Below are positions 46,121-54,308 of a DNA stretch of 64,000 nucleotides, in pieces; the first letter of the stretch is position 1, and each line of letters starts with the position of its first letter. Position numbers and translations under genes: made by a program. Source of the DNA: Hydrogenophaga sp. (GTDB lineage: Bacteria > Pseudomonadota > Gammaproteobacteria > Burkholderiales > Burkholderiaceae_C); the NCBI GenBank assembly GCA_021154985.1, contig JAJNQE010000128.1, positions 1 to 64,000 of the forward strand. The letters are read 5' to 3'. The notes beneath the pieces are model-generated. The model was not told where the DNA came from. It saw only the letters and a program-made list of their open reading frames with translations, and did no database searches.

Positions 46121-46762
46121 TCACCGAAACCGTTTCCAACCCCAGCCGATACGCAAAACCGTGGTGATGGCGCACAAGGCCGCAAACCCATAGGCGATGG
46201 GCGCGAACCACTGCGGCCAGAGGCACATGGCCACGAAGGCGGCGAGCGTCTCGGTGGCTTCGGTCAGGCCGCCGAGAAAGTAGAAGCTCTTGTCGGGCAG
46301 GGCCGTGGATGTGAGCCCGCGCTGGGAGGCCACGATGGCAAAGGCCAGGAAGCTGCTGCCGGTGCCGATAAAGCTGGCCAGCAGCACGGCAGCGGGCAGG
46401 GCGTTCTGTGCCGGGTCGGCCACGGCAAACGCCAGCGGGATCGCGGCGTAGAACACAAAGTCGAGTGTGATGTCGAGGAACCCCCCGCGGTCGGTGGGAT
46501 GGGTGGCGCGCGCCACCGCACCGTCGAGCCCGTCCATGAGCCGCGAGAGCAGCAGCAACACCAGCCCCGCCACCCACTGCTGGAACGCGATGGACACGGC
46601 AGCGGCCATGCCGATGGCGAAGCCGATGAAGCTCAGCGCATCGGCGCCCACGCCCAGGCGCACCAGCACGCGGGCCATGTGCGTGAGCACCGGTTTCAGC
46701 ACCTGTTGAATGGCCCTATCGAGCACGGCCCAGCTCCACCACGCGTGCAGGGTCGGCCACAT
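46121..46762 (-). CDS. ynjF: CDP-alcohol phosphatidyltransferase family membrane protein (YnjF-like)
   Basis: A 213-aa membrane protein with about six helices. The CDP-alcohol motif is DGLDGAVARATHPTDRGGFL followed by D and D three residues on, close to DGxxARx8Gx3Dx3D. It overlaps the upstream ATPase gene by 47 bp if ATG 46762 is used; a GTG at 46726 would reduce this. In E. coli ynjF also follows ynjBCD, so the order is conserved over a wide distance. Lipid product not known. Confidence 0.82.
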   Translation of the reverse strand: MWPTLHAWWSWAVLDRAIQQVLKPVLTHMARVLVRLGVGADALSFIGFAIGMAAAVSIAFQQWVAGLVLLLLSRLMDGLDGAVARATHPTDRGGFLDITLDFVFYAAIPLAFAVADPAQNALPAAVLLASFIGTGSSFLAFAIVASQRGLTSTALPDKSFYFLGGLTEATETLAAFVAMCLWPQWFAPIAYGFAALCAITTVLRIGWGWKRFR

Positions 46763-47366
46763 CGGCTGCGTCGTGCGTCACCAGCACCGCAGGCACGCCA
46801 CTGTCGCGCAGGTGCTCGAACACGAAGGCGCGGAACTGGTCGCGCAGGGCGGCGTCGAGTTTGGAAAACGGCTCGTCGAGCAGCAGGGCCTTGGGGCGCG
46901 CGAGCAGCGCGCGCATGAGTGCCACGCGCGCGCGCTGACCGCCCGAGAGCGTGGCCGGGTCGCGTGCGCCGAAGCCGGCCAGACCCGCCTCGTCCAATGC
47001 ACGCTCCACCGCCGCCAGCCGTTCACGCTTCGGCCCGGCGGGCACGGCGAACAGCAGGTTCTCGGCCACCGTCATGTGGGCGAACAGCAGGTCGTCCTGG
47101 AACAGCAGGCCGATGCCGCGCTGCGCGGTGGGCAGGGCGGTGAGGTCACGCCCGTCCAGCGTCACCGTGCCCTCGAAGCGCAAGGCCTCGCTGCCTTCGG
47201 TCACGCCGTGCAGCGTGCCGGCGATCGCCGCGAGCACCGAGCTTTTGCCGCTGCCGCTGGCGCCCATGAGCGTGAGGATGTGGCCGGGCGGCACGTCGAA
47301 GCGCAGGTCTTGCACCAGCGTGTGGTCGCGGGTGGCGAGGTGGCGGATGTGAACGGAGAGCGTCAT
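46716..47366 (-). CDS. ynjD: ABC transporter ATP-binding protein (YnjD-like)
   Basis: A 216-aa ATPase. Walker A GASGSGKSS, Q-loop GLLFQDDLLF, signature LSGGQRARVALMRALL, Walker B ALLLDEPFSKLD and switch VLVTHD are intact. The start at 47366 overlaps the permease stop by four bases. It powers the two-domain permease upstream. Confidence 0.9.
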   Translation of the reverse strand: MTLSVHIRHLATRDHTLVQDLRFDVPPGHILTLMGASGSGKSSVLAAIAGTLHGVTEGSEALRFEGTVTLDGRDLTALPTAQRGIGLLFQDDLLFAHMTVAENLLFAVPAGPKRERLAAVERALDEAGLAGFGARDPATLSGGQRARVALMRALLARPKALLLDEPFSKLDAALRDQFRAFVFEHLRDSGVPAVLVTHDAADVADPARVVELGRAR

Positions 47367-49006
47367 GCGGTGGTGGATCGGAATCGTCGGGGTCGGCCCA
47401 GCCAGGCCGCCAGCGCAAAGGCCAGCACGGGCAGCGCGAGCTGCAGGCCGGCGTAGGCGCTGGTGAGCGAGCGTTGCCCGCCCGATGCGAGTGTGACGGC
47501 TTCGGTGGTCACGCTGGCGAAACGGCCGGCGCCCACGTAGAGCGTGGGCAGGTACTGCGCCACGCTGACCGCGAAGCCCACCGCCGCAGCGGAGGCGATC
47601 GAGCGCTTGAGCAGCGGCCACTTCACGCGCAGCAAAAACGCCGCGCTCGATCGACCCAGGCTCGCGTTGAGCTGGGCGTAGCGGGGGTCGAATCCCAGGT
47701 AGGCGGGGCTGAGCGAGAGCAACACGTAGGGCAGCACCATGAGCGTGTGAGCGATCAGCAGGCCGCTGGCCTGGCCTTCCAGCCGCAGTTGCAGGCCCAC
47801 ACCGTACAGCCCCACCACCCACAGCACGGCGGGTAGCACCAGCGGCAGGTACAGCAGCGGTCGCAGGGCATCGTCCCAGCGGCGGGGTGCGAGCTCGAGC
47901 CAGGCCACGCTCCACAGCAACGCGATGGCACTGCTGCCCACCGCCATCCACAGCGTGGTGACTACCGTGTCGCTGCTCTGCGCCACCTGTTGCCAGGCCG
48001 TGGTGGTGAAGCTCTGCGGCCACACCGCTGGAAAGGCCCAGACGCCGCTGACGCTGCCCACGGCGAGGGCCAGCAGCACGGCGGCGTACACGCCCACCAG
48101 CAACCACAGGCCGATGTCGCTGCCCGGTGTTCGCGCTACCGAGCCGCGTACGCCGTGCCCATGCGCCAAGGCCTTGCGCCGCAGGTGCTGCAAGCCCAGC
48201 CACAGTGCGCTGCACGCCAGCACCATGAGCGCGAGCAACACGCCGGCCGCGGCGCCTTGCGCGTAGGTGGCTGGGTCGGCGTCCTGCAGCCACTGCCAGG
48301 CCAGCACGGCCAGCGTGGGCGGGCTGGCCGGGCCGATCACGAGCGCCATGTCCACCACCGTGAGCCCATAGGCCAGCACCGCCAGCAGCGGCCAGCGCAG
48401 GCGGGTGGCGAGCTGGGGCCACAGCACCAGCCAGAAGGCGCGTCGCGGCGCGTAGCCCAGCGTTTGCGCCAGCGCGTGCTCGGCGCGCCAGCGCTGGCGC
48501 ACGTCGTCGCGCTGCAGTTGGGTGGCGGCGGTCCAGAGCAGGAACGGAATCTCTTTGGCCACCAGCGCTGCGATGAGGCCCAGGCCCCAGGGATCTTGTG
48601 TGGTGGGCCAGGGCGGGGGGCTGTCGAACCCGGTGAGCCAGGGCGAGAGCGCGCGCAGCAGCCAGCCGCTGGGCGCGAGCAGGAACAGCAGGCCGATGGC
48701 CAGTGCGGCGTGGGGCGTGGCGAGCATGAGCGGCAGGCCGCGCAGCAGGCGCGCCAGGCGCTGGCGCACAAAACCTCGCGCCAGCAGCGCGGCCGCGCCC
48801 CACCAGGCCAGCAGCGTGGAAGCCAGGCCGGTCCACAGCGTGAGCAGGGCACTCTGGACCAGCGCCGGGTCTTGCGCGAGCGTGTGCCAGGCGGCGGTGT
48901 TGCTGCCGGCTTTGAGGGCTTCAAACGCGGTCCACAGCATCGGCACGCCGGCCAGCGCCAGCAGGGCAGCGGCGCCCAGCCGCCGGGACGGGAAAAGGGT
49001 GGACAC
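47363..49006 (-). CDS. ynjC: ABC transporter permease, duplicated (YnjC-like)
   Basis: A 547-aa permease containing two transport domains in one chain, about twelve helices, as in ThiP/FbpB-type and E. coli YnjC. Coupling regions are ALAQTLGYAPRRAFWLVLWPQL in the first half and NASLGRSSAAFLLRVKWPLL in the second. GTG 49006 is the likely start, just after the ynjB stop. Confidence 0.88.
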   Translation of the reverse strand: MSTLFPSRRLGAAALLALAGVPMLWTAFEALKAGSNTAAWHTLAQDPALVQSALLTLWTGLASTLLAWWGAAALLARGFVRQRLARLLRGLPLMLATPHAALAIGLLFLLAPSGWLLRALSPWLTGFDSPPPWPTTQDPWGLGLIAALVAKEIPFLLWTAATQLQRDDVRQRWRAEHALAQTLGYAPRRAFWLVLWPQLATRLRWPLLAVLAYGLTVVDMALVIGPASPPTLAVLAWQWLQDADPATYAQGAAAGVLLALMVLACSALWLGLQHLRRKALAHGHGVRGSVARTPGSDIGLWLLVGVYAAVLLALAVGSVSGVWAFPAVWPQSFTTTAWQQVAQSSDTVVTTLWMAVGSSAIALLWSVAWLELAPRRWDDALRPLLYLPLVLPAVLWVVGLYGVGLQLRLEGQASGLLIAHTLMVLPYVLLSLSPAYLGFDPRYAQLNASLGRSSAAFLLRVKWPLLKRSIASAAAVGFAVSVAQYLPTLYVGAGRFASVTTEAVTLASGGQRSLTSAYAGLQLALPVLAFALAAWLGRPRRFRSTTA

Positions 49007-49011
49007 GCCGG

Positions 49012-50226
49012 TCAGACGCCGTAGCGGCGCGCCCACTCCTTCTCCAGCGGATCGACCCACGAGGCGTGGGGCTCGGGCAGCGTGGGGGCGCCTTGGGTCA
49101 CCAGGCCGGGCAGGTTGCCGGTCTGGAACAGCGCGCGCTCGGCGGCGGGCAGGCGGGGCACGTCGAGCACCGTCGGGTCGCCCCAGTGCGCAATGTCGGC
49201 CTTGCGCGCCTGCGCGGCGGGCGAGAGCAGGAAGTTGGCCACCACCTGGGCAGCGGGTTTGCTGCGCGCGTTGTACGGGATGGCCACAAAGTGCGTGTTG
49301 CCGATGGTGCCCTTTTCAAACTGCCAGCTCACCACCGAAGCGGGCAGGCGTTTGGCGGCGATCTCGTTGGCGGCTTCGTTGGGGTTGAAGGTGATGGCCA
49401 GCAGCAGCTCGCCGTCGGCCATCATCTGGCGCACGGCGGCAGCGTTTTGCGGAAACTGTTTGCCCGCGCGCCACAGGTGCGGGCGCAGCGCGTCGAGGAA
49501 CGGCCAGAGCGCGGTGGTCTGCGCGGCGAAGGCAGCGTCGGTCACTGGCTGGGCCAGGGCTTTGGCGTCGGGTGCGAATTCAACGAGCGCCTGTTTGATG
49601 AAGGTGGTGCCGTGAAAGTCGGGCAGGCGCGGGTGGGTGATGCGCCCGGGCTGGGCCCGCGCCAGCGCCAGCAGCGCCTGCATGCTCTGAGGCAACTGCG
49701 GCAGGCGTTTGCTGTCGGCAAACAGGGTGAACTGCGCCATGCCCCAGGGCGATTCCATGCCCTCGGTGGGCACGGAAAAATCGTTGAGCGTGGTGGGCTT
49801 GCCGGCCACGTCGACCCACTTGAAGTTGGGCAGCGATTCGGCGTACGGGCCGAACAGCAGGCCTTCGCGTTTCATGGCGGCGAAGTTCTCGCCGTTGATC
49901 CACACCAGGTCCACCGTGCCCTCGTTCGCCGTGCGACCCGCGGCTTTTTCGGCCCGCACGCGCTTGACCACGTCGGCCGTGTCGGTGATCTTCACATGCT
50001 GCAGCTTCACGCCATGCAGGGCCTGCACTTGCTGCGCCACCCACTGCAGGTAGGCATTGGTCTGTTCGCTGCCGGCCCAGGCGTTCCAGAACACGGTCTG
50101 GCCGCGCGCGGCCTGTTCGATGGCGGGCCAGCCGGTGCCGGATTGGGCCCAGGCGGGTTGCAGTGAGGCGGCGCCAGCGGCCAGCAGCAGTTGGCGGCGC
50201 GAGAGGTGGGTCGTGGGTTGGGGCAA
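49012..50226 (-). CDS. ynjB: ABC transporter solute-binding protein (YnjB-like)
   Basis: A 404-aa periplasmic binding protein with a twin-arginine-type signal (SRRQLLLAAGAASLQPAWAQ). FWNAWAGSEQTNAYLQWV, GTVDLVWINGENFAAMK and ITFNPNEAANEI are the recognisable parts of the YnjB family. Ligand is unknown; related importers carry iron, thiamine or polyamines. With ynjC, ynjD and ynjF it forms a conserved cluster; the sulfurtransferase YnjE of E. coli is missing here. Confidence 0.88.
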   Translation of the reverse strand: MPQPTTHLSRRQLLLAAGAASLQPAWAQSGTGWPAIEQAARGQTVFWNAWAGSEQTNAYLQWVAQQVQALHGVKLQHVKITDTADVVKRVRAEKAAGRTANEGTVDLVWINGENFAAMKREGLLFGPYAESLPNFKWVDVAGKPTTLNDFSVPTEGMESPWGMAQFTLFADSKRLPQLPQSMQALLALARAQPGRITHPRLPDFHGTTFIKQALVEFAPDAKALAQPVTDAAFAAQTTALWPFLDALRPHLWRAGKQFPQNAAAVRQMMADGELLLAITFNPNEAANEIAAKRLPASVVSWQFEKGTIGNTHFVAIPYNARSKPAAQVVANFLLSPAAQARKADIAHWGDPTVLDVPRLPAAERALFQTGNLPGLVTQGAPTLPEPHASWVDPLEKEWARRYGV

Positions 50227-50275
50227 GGCGTTGTCTCCGTTGGGCTTCGACGAGCTTCGATGGCCTGCGGAGAGC

Positions 50276-50776
50276 TTAGTTCAAGGCCATCCCCGTTGCT
50301 GGCGTGCGGCTGACCTTCGCCGCCCACCGGGGGCCGATCCACAGGGCATCGACCGACCACTTGCCCACGCCATAGAGGGCCAGCGCGGCCAGCAGCACGC
50401 CCCAGGTGATGTGCTGCTGCAGCGCAGCGGGTGCAATCTCGGCCAGGCTGATGACCGCCACCACATTCACCACCGACAGGCCCAGCGCCGAGAAGCGCCC
50501 TGCCAGACCGATCAGCAACAGCACGGGCAGCACCAGTTCTCCCGCCGTGCCCGAGATGGCCGCGAGTTGGGGTGAGAGCAGCGGCACCTTGTATTCCTCG
50601 GTGAACAGCAGCAGCGTGGTCTCCCAGTCGCGCAGCTTGGTGAGACCCGAGAGAAAGAACACTTGCGCGAGGTAGATGCGCGCAGCGAGCGCGGCCAGCG
50701 GTTGTGCGGCGTCGAGCAGGTGCGTGAAAGCGGACCACAGCGCATGGCCGCGTTGGAGCAGGGAGGGTGTGTTCAT
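50276..50776 (-). CDS. DoxX family membrane protein
   Basis: A 166-aa protein with four hydrophobic helices; ARIYLAQVFFLSGLTKLRDWETTLLLF is the DoxX start and GTAGELVLPVLLLIGLAGRFSALGL follows. Start overlaps the bufC stop (ATGA). DoxX proteins are often the last gene of bufferin-type operons and may assist electron transfer; role not proved. Confidence 0.88.
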   Translation of the reverse strand: MNTPSLLQRGHALWSAFTHLLDAAQPLAALAARIYLAQVFFLSGLTKLRDWETTLLLFTEEYKVPLLSPQLAAISGTAGELVLPVLLLIGLAGRFSALGLSVVNVVAVISLAEIAPAALQQHITWGVLLAALALYGVGKWSVDALWIGPRWAAKVSRTPATGMALN

Positions 50777-51585
50777 GGGGTGTCCGTGGTGGGGTGGAGG
50801 GGTGCGTCGGTGACGCCGGTCACCAGGCCGTCGTGCACGGCTTGTGTGAGCCAGTCGGAGAAATCGAACTCAGAGCCAGCCTGGTCCAGTGCGTCGGGCA
50901 GGGTGGCGCCGGCCAGCAGCGCCCGCAGCACGCCCGATGTGTGGGCCGGGCACGCGGCCACACACGGCCGCAGGCCCTGGCGCCAGACCACGGCGGTTTC
51001 GCCCACGCGGTCCCGCACCCGCTGGCCCGCCTCGGCCAGGCTGGGCTGGCGGTCGGTGTGCGCGCTGACCAGGCTGACCACCGGCCAGGCGCTGCTGATG
51101 AGCGCGGTGCCTGGCGCCAGCACCAGCATGAGCGCTGCCGGGTCTTCGTGGGACAGGCGCGCGAAGCTCTGCAGATCGGCCTGTGCGTCCACCGCGCCAG
51201 CCGCGCGGTGCAAGGCCCACTCCACGCGCGCCACATCGGCCAGGTAGGGCACTTCGGTGAGTTGTTCGTTGTCGGCCAGGAAGGCGGGCAAGGCATCGCC
51301 CCACTGTGCGAGGTCGCCGCACACTGGCGGGTGGCGGTGCCAGAGGTCGCGCGCCAGTCCGTTGAAGTTGTCCGCGCCCAGCAGCTGCGCGATCACCGGG
51401 TAGGCGCCGAGCAGGCTGCGCTCGGCGAGCGCGTGGCCGTTGGCCTGGTAGGCCATGAGACCCCGAGCCGACGGGGGTTTGAGCAGCGCGCGGAGCTGCA
51501 GCAAAGCGCTGCTGGCCCCACCGCTGCCGGGCCGGGCAAAGAGCGCATCGAGCAGGGCTTGTTGTTGCAGGGCCAGCGTGTTCAT
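50773..51585 (-). CDS. bufC: BufC-type (DUF2063) partner of MNIO enzyme
   Basis: A 270-aa soluble protein. LQQQALLDALFARPGS, ARGLMAYQANGHALAERSLLGAYPVIAQLLG and LARDLWHRHPPVCGDLAQWGDALPAFL are the DUF2063 N-terminal motifs. In bufferin systems this protein partners the MNIO enzyme and helps it recognise the precursor. Overlaps both neighbours by four bases. Confidence 0.9.
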   Translation of the reverse strand: MNTLALQQQALLDALFARPGSGGASSALLQLRALLKPPSARGLMAYQANGHALAERSLLGAYPVIAQLLGADNFNGLARDLWHRHPPVCGDLAQWGDALPAFLADNEQLTEVPYLADVARVEWALHRAAGAVDAQADLQSFARLSHEDPAALMLVLAPGTALISSAWPVVSLVSAHTDRQPSLAEAGQRVRDRVGETAVVWRQGLRPCVAACPAHTSGVLRALLAGATLPDALDQAGSEFDFSDWLTQAVHDGLVTGVTDAPLHPTTDTP

Positions 51586-52487
51586 GCGATCGCCGCCTCC
51601 AATCGGGGGAGGGCATGGCGGCGGGCCGTGTCGGCCTCTTCAAGCAACACCCGCAGTTCGGGCACATCGGTGTCCCATTCGATCAGGGTAGGCACTGCGC
51701 CGAAACGCAGCAGCGCATGGCGGTACAGCGCCCAGACCGGTGGCGCCACATGGCTGCCGTGGTCGTCGATCACGATGTCGCCACAGTCCACGTGGCCGGC
51801 CAGGTGCAGCTCGGCCACGGCCGGCGGGTGGATGTCGTCGAGCCACTGCATGCAGGTGGCCACCGGGTCGGTGGCGAAACCCTGAAGCCGGTCGTTGAGC
51901 GCGTTCACAAAGATGTTGTTCACGTCCACCAGCAGACCGCACCCGGTGCGTTGCGCCAGCGAATTGAGGAACCCGGTCTCGTTGAGTTCGTCCGCCTGCC
52001 AGCGCACATAGGCGGAGAGGTTTTCCACCACGATCGGTCGGTGCAGGCGGTCTTGCACCCGCTGCACGTTGGCGCACATGGCGTCCAGCGCGGCGCGGGT
52101 GAAAGGCGTGGGCAGCAGGTCGGACGCGTGCACGCTCTGGGCGGGTCGCTGCGACAGCGGGCCGAGTGCAAAACAGGCGTGATCGCTAACGCGCACCGGC
52201 TCGATCTCGGCCACCAGGGCCGCGAGCTGGTCGAGGTGCGCCTCATTGATACCGCTGGCCGAGCCGAGCGACAGACCCACGCCGTGCAGGCTCACCGCGT
52301 AGTGCTCGCGCCCCTGGCGCAGAACCGCACGCGCGGCACCGCCGGGGGCAAAGAAGTTTTCGGAGTGGACTTCGATGAAGTCCAGGGCCGGCTGCTGCTG
52401 CAGCAGCTCGGCGAAATGGGGGTGCCGCCAGCCGATGCCCACGTGCGCGACCGGGTGGGTCGACTTTGAGGGCTCGGCGGCGGTCAT
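51582..52487 (-). CDS. bufB: MNIO family enzyme (DUF692, BufB)
   Basis: A 301-aa TIM-barrel multinuclear iron oxygenase-like enzyme. Metal-binding signatures visible are FIEVHSENFF, SLHGVGLSLGSASGI, VRVSDHACFALGPL, VENLSAYVRW, LLVDVNNIFVNALN, ELHLAGH and DDHGSHV. Enzymes of this family modify cysteines of a small precursor (thiooxazole in bufferins). The precursor gene lies 27 bp upstream and the partner gene overlaps its end. Confidence 0.92.
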   Translation of the reverse strand: MTAAEPSKSTHPVAHVGIGWRHPHFAELLQQQPALDFIEVHSENFFAPGGAARAVLRQGREHYAVSLHGVGLSLGSASGINEAHLDQLAALVAEIEPVRVSDHACFALGPLSQRPAQSVHASDLLPTPFTRAALDAMCANVQRVQDRLHRPIVVENLSAYVRWQADELNETGFLNSLAQRTGCGLLVDVNNIFVNALNDRLQGFATDPVATCMQWLDDIHPPAVAELHLAGHVDCGDIVIDDHGSHVAPPVWALYRHALLRFGAVPTLIEWDTDVPELRVLLEEADTARRHALPRLEAAIA

Positions 52488-52514
52488 GGCGTTGGCCTTG
52501 AGGGGAGCGCGGGA

Positions 52515-52796
52515 TCAGGACTTCTTCATGTCCATCTTGGCCTGCTCCAGACCCACACCACCCATTTGTTTGCAGGTGCCGGCGGGCACGTATTTCCATT
52601 CGCCCTTGTCGTTGTCGACCTTGGCCTGGCCTGCGCACGAGTGGGTGCCGGCGATGTTGGCGCAATCGTTTTGGCCGGCCTTGGCGATGCCGAAGCATTT
52701 TTCTTTGGCGGCGTTCTGGGCAAAGGCGGGCGAGGAGAGCAAGGCCAGCGACATCAGCGAGGTGGCGGCGGCGGCGATCATGGTGCGTTGTTTCAT
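52515..52796 (-). CDS. bufA1: Bufferin precursor peptide (DUF2282, BufA1)
   Basis: A 93-aa secreted peptide with a Sec signal ending PAFAQ. The mature part has four cysteines in EKCFGIAKAGQNDCANIAG, HSCAG and YVPAGTC, the BufA1 pattern. In Caulobacter such peptides are modified by MNIO enzymes and bind copper. First gene of bufA1-bufB-bufC-doxX. Confidence 0.92.
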   Translation of the reverse strand: MKQRTMIAAAATSLMSLALLSSPAFAQNAAKEKCFGIAKAGQNDCANIAGTHSCAGQAKVDNDKGEWKYVPAGTCKQMGGVGLEQAKMDMKKS

Positions 52797-52834
52797 GGGA
52801 AGCTCCTGAAAGAAGGATGGGGTTGAAAAACCAC

Positions 52835-52863
52835 CCACTGCCTTGCACCGGATATCGGTTGCA
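52835..52863 (-). promoter_or_regulatory. Candidate ECF-sigma promoter of bufA1
   Basis: On the minus strand TGCAAC is followed after about ten bases by TGCAAGGC then AGTGG. A similar TGTAAT...TGCAGGGCGACG stands before the TlpA-like gene (53477-53503). The pattern resembles an ECF-sigma promoter, with a leader of about 40 bases to bufA1. The match is imperfect. Confidence 0.4.
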
Positions 52864-52929
52864 TCACCAGCGGGTTGGGGATTGGTCTGGCGGCAGAGGG
52901 CTTTCTTTCATCGCCAGAAAAATAATTTT

Positions 52930-53454
52930 TCAGAGCAGGTCGGCAATGCGGTCCCAGGCCTCTGGCGGAATGCGGCCGTGGTACTGCTCCACCAGTTGCC
53001 CGCCCTTGTCGAGCAAGAAGGCGGCGGGCAAGTGACCCGTGGGTCCGAAGCTGTCCCGGTACAGGGGCTCACCGGTCCACAGCGTGGTGAAGCGCTGGTT
53101 GGCCGGCACGGTGGCGTTGACCAGTTGCTGGTAGCTCACGGCGTTGCTGCGCTGGCGGTCGGTGCTCACGCTGATCAGCTCGAAGGGTTGGCCCATCCAG
53201 CCTTTCACGTTGGCGCGCAGCTCGGGCATCTTGTCGCGGCAGACCGCGCAGTCGGTGGACCAGAACACCACCATCACCACCTTGCCGCGCAGCGACTGCA
53301 GGTCAAAGGCCTTGCCTTCCAGCGTGCTGCCACGCAATTGCTGGGGTGTGTTGGGAGCCGGAGCGGTTTGGGCCGCGAGCGCCAGCGGGCTCAAGGCGGC
53401 AGCGATCAACCAGGCTTTGAGGTGGGTGGTGAAACGAACGTGCAACAGTGACAT
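52930..53454 (-). CDS. TlpA-like thioredoxin-fold protein
   Basis: A 174-aa secreted redoxin. The signal is AWLIAAALSPLALAAQ. FWSTDCAVCRDKMPEL contains the CxxC active site of a TlpA/ResA-type thioredoxin. The AGGAGG-like ribosome-binding site precedes ATG 53454. It lies upstream of bufA1 on the same strand, 133 bp away, and divergent from the sigma factor; a role in keeping bufferin cysteines or copper proteins reduced is inferred. Confidence 0.87.
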   Translation of the reverse strand: MSLLHVRFTTHLKAWLIAAALSPLALAAQTAPAPNTPQQLRGSTLEGKAFDLQSLRGKVVMVVFWSTDCAVCRDKMPELRANVKGWMGQPFELISVSTDRQRSNAVSYQQLVNATVPANQRFTTLWTGEPLYRDSFGPTGHLPAAFLLDKGGQLVEQYHGRIPPEAWDRIADLL

Positions 53455-53476
53455 GAGAACCTCCTGTGAGGCCTTT

Positions 53477-53503
53477 CGTCGCCCTGCAATCCGTTTCATT
53501 ACA
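53477..53503 (-). promoter_or_regulatory. Candidate ECF-sigma promoter of tlpA-like gene
   Basis: TGTAAT followed after 16 bp by CGACG on the minus strand, 23 bp before the gene start. It shares the TGYAAY...TGCARGGC arrangement with the bufA1 leader. It overlaps the region needed by the divergent sigma gene, allowing autoregulation. Confidence 0.4.
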
Positions 53504-53513
53504 CTCAGCCCCC

Positions 53514-54098
53514 ATGCCGCCCACCCCATCCCCGTCGTTCGAGCAACAAGTTGCGGATTTGCGTGTGTATTTGCTCAAATTCGCGCGCCTGCAGCTGCGC
53601 AACGACGCCTGGGCCGAAGACGCGGTGTCGGAAACCATGCTGGCAGCGATCTCGAAGCCACAGGGTTTTGAGCAGCGCTCCCAGCTCAAGACCTGGCTGG
53701 TCGGCATACTCAAGCACAAGATCATCGATGCCCTGCGGCACAACAGCCGCGAGGTGTGTCTGTCCAGCGGCAACGACGATGAGGGCGCCGACCCGCTGGA
53801 GCACATGGCCTTCAAGGCCGATGGTCACTTTGCCGAGAAGCCTGCCGAGTGGGGCAACCCCGAGCAGGACCTGAACAGCCGGCAGTTTTTTGAGGTGCTG
53901 GAAGCCTGCACCGACAAACTGCCGCCGGTGCAGGGGCGCCTGTTCCTCATGCGCGAATGGCTGGAACTCTCCAGCGAAGACATCTGTAAGGAACTGTCGC
54001 TCACCCCGACCAATCTCTACGTCCAGCTGCACCGAGCCCGGTTGCGGTTGCGAGAATGTCTTGAACTCAACTGGTTTGCCCGCCCCCAAACGCCATGA
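53514..54098 (+). CDS. ECF-type RNA polymerase sigma factor
   Basis: A 194-aa sigma-70 family protein. Region 2 is LLKFARLQLRNDAWAEDAVSETML with SQLKTWLVGILKHKIIDALR; region 4 has ELSSEDICKELSLTPTNLYVQLHRARLRLREC. Its stop overlaps the anti-sigma candidate (ATGA). Divergent from the tlpA-like and bufferin genes, which it probably activates under copper or redox stress. Confidence 0.92.
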   Translation: MPPTPSPSFEQQVADLRVYLLKFARLQLRNDAWAEDAVSETMLAAISKPQGFEQRSQLKTWLVGILKHKIIDALRHNSREVCLSSGNDDEGADPLEHMAFKADGHFAEKPAEWGNPEQDLNSRQFFEVLEACTDKLPPVQGRLFLMREWLELSSEDICKELSLTPTNLYVQLHRARLRLRECLELNWFARPQTP

Positions 54099-54304
54099 AG
54101 CCCATCTACCCGCTGCGCCGCACCTGCAAGGAGGTGTCTGCGCTGCTCATTGCCCGCGAAGACCGCGCCCTGCCGGTGGTCGAGCGCATGGCGTTGCGCA
54201 TTCACATGGCCATGTGCCAGGCTTGCCCGCGGTTTGAGCGCCAGTTGCTGACCATGCGCAACGCCATGGGCCAGTGGCGCAACTACTCCGACAACGAACG
54301 CTGA
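54095..54304 (+). CDS. Small zf-HC2-like putative anti-sigma factor
   Basis: A 69-aa protein: TCKEVSALLIAREDRALPVVERMALRIHMAMCQACPRFERQL. The spacing Cys - His-x3-Cys-x2-Cys (RIHMAMCQAC) is the zinc-binding anti-sigma (ZAS) pattern. Without a membrane segment, it resembles soluble anti-sigma factors. Overlaps the sigma factor stop by four bases. Confidence 0.82.
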   Translation: MKPIYPLRRTCKEVSALLIAREDRALPVVERMALRIHMAMCQACPRFERQLLTMRNAMGQWRNYSDNER

Positions 54305-54308
54305 GCCC

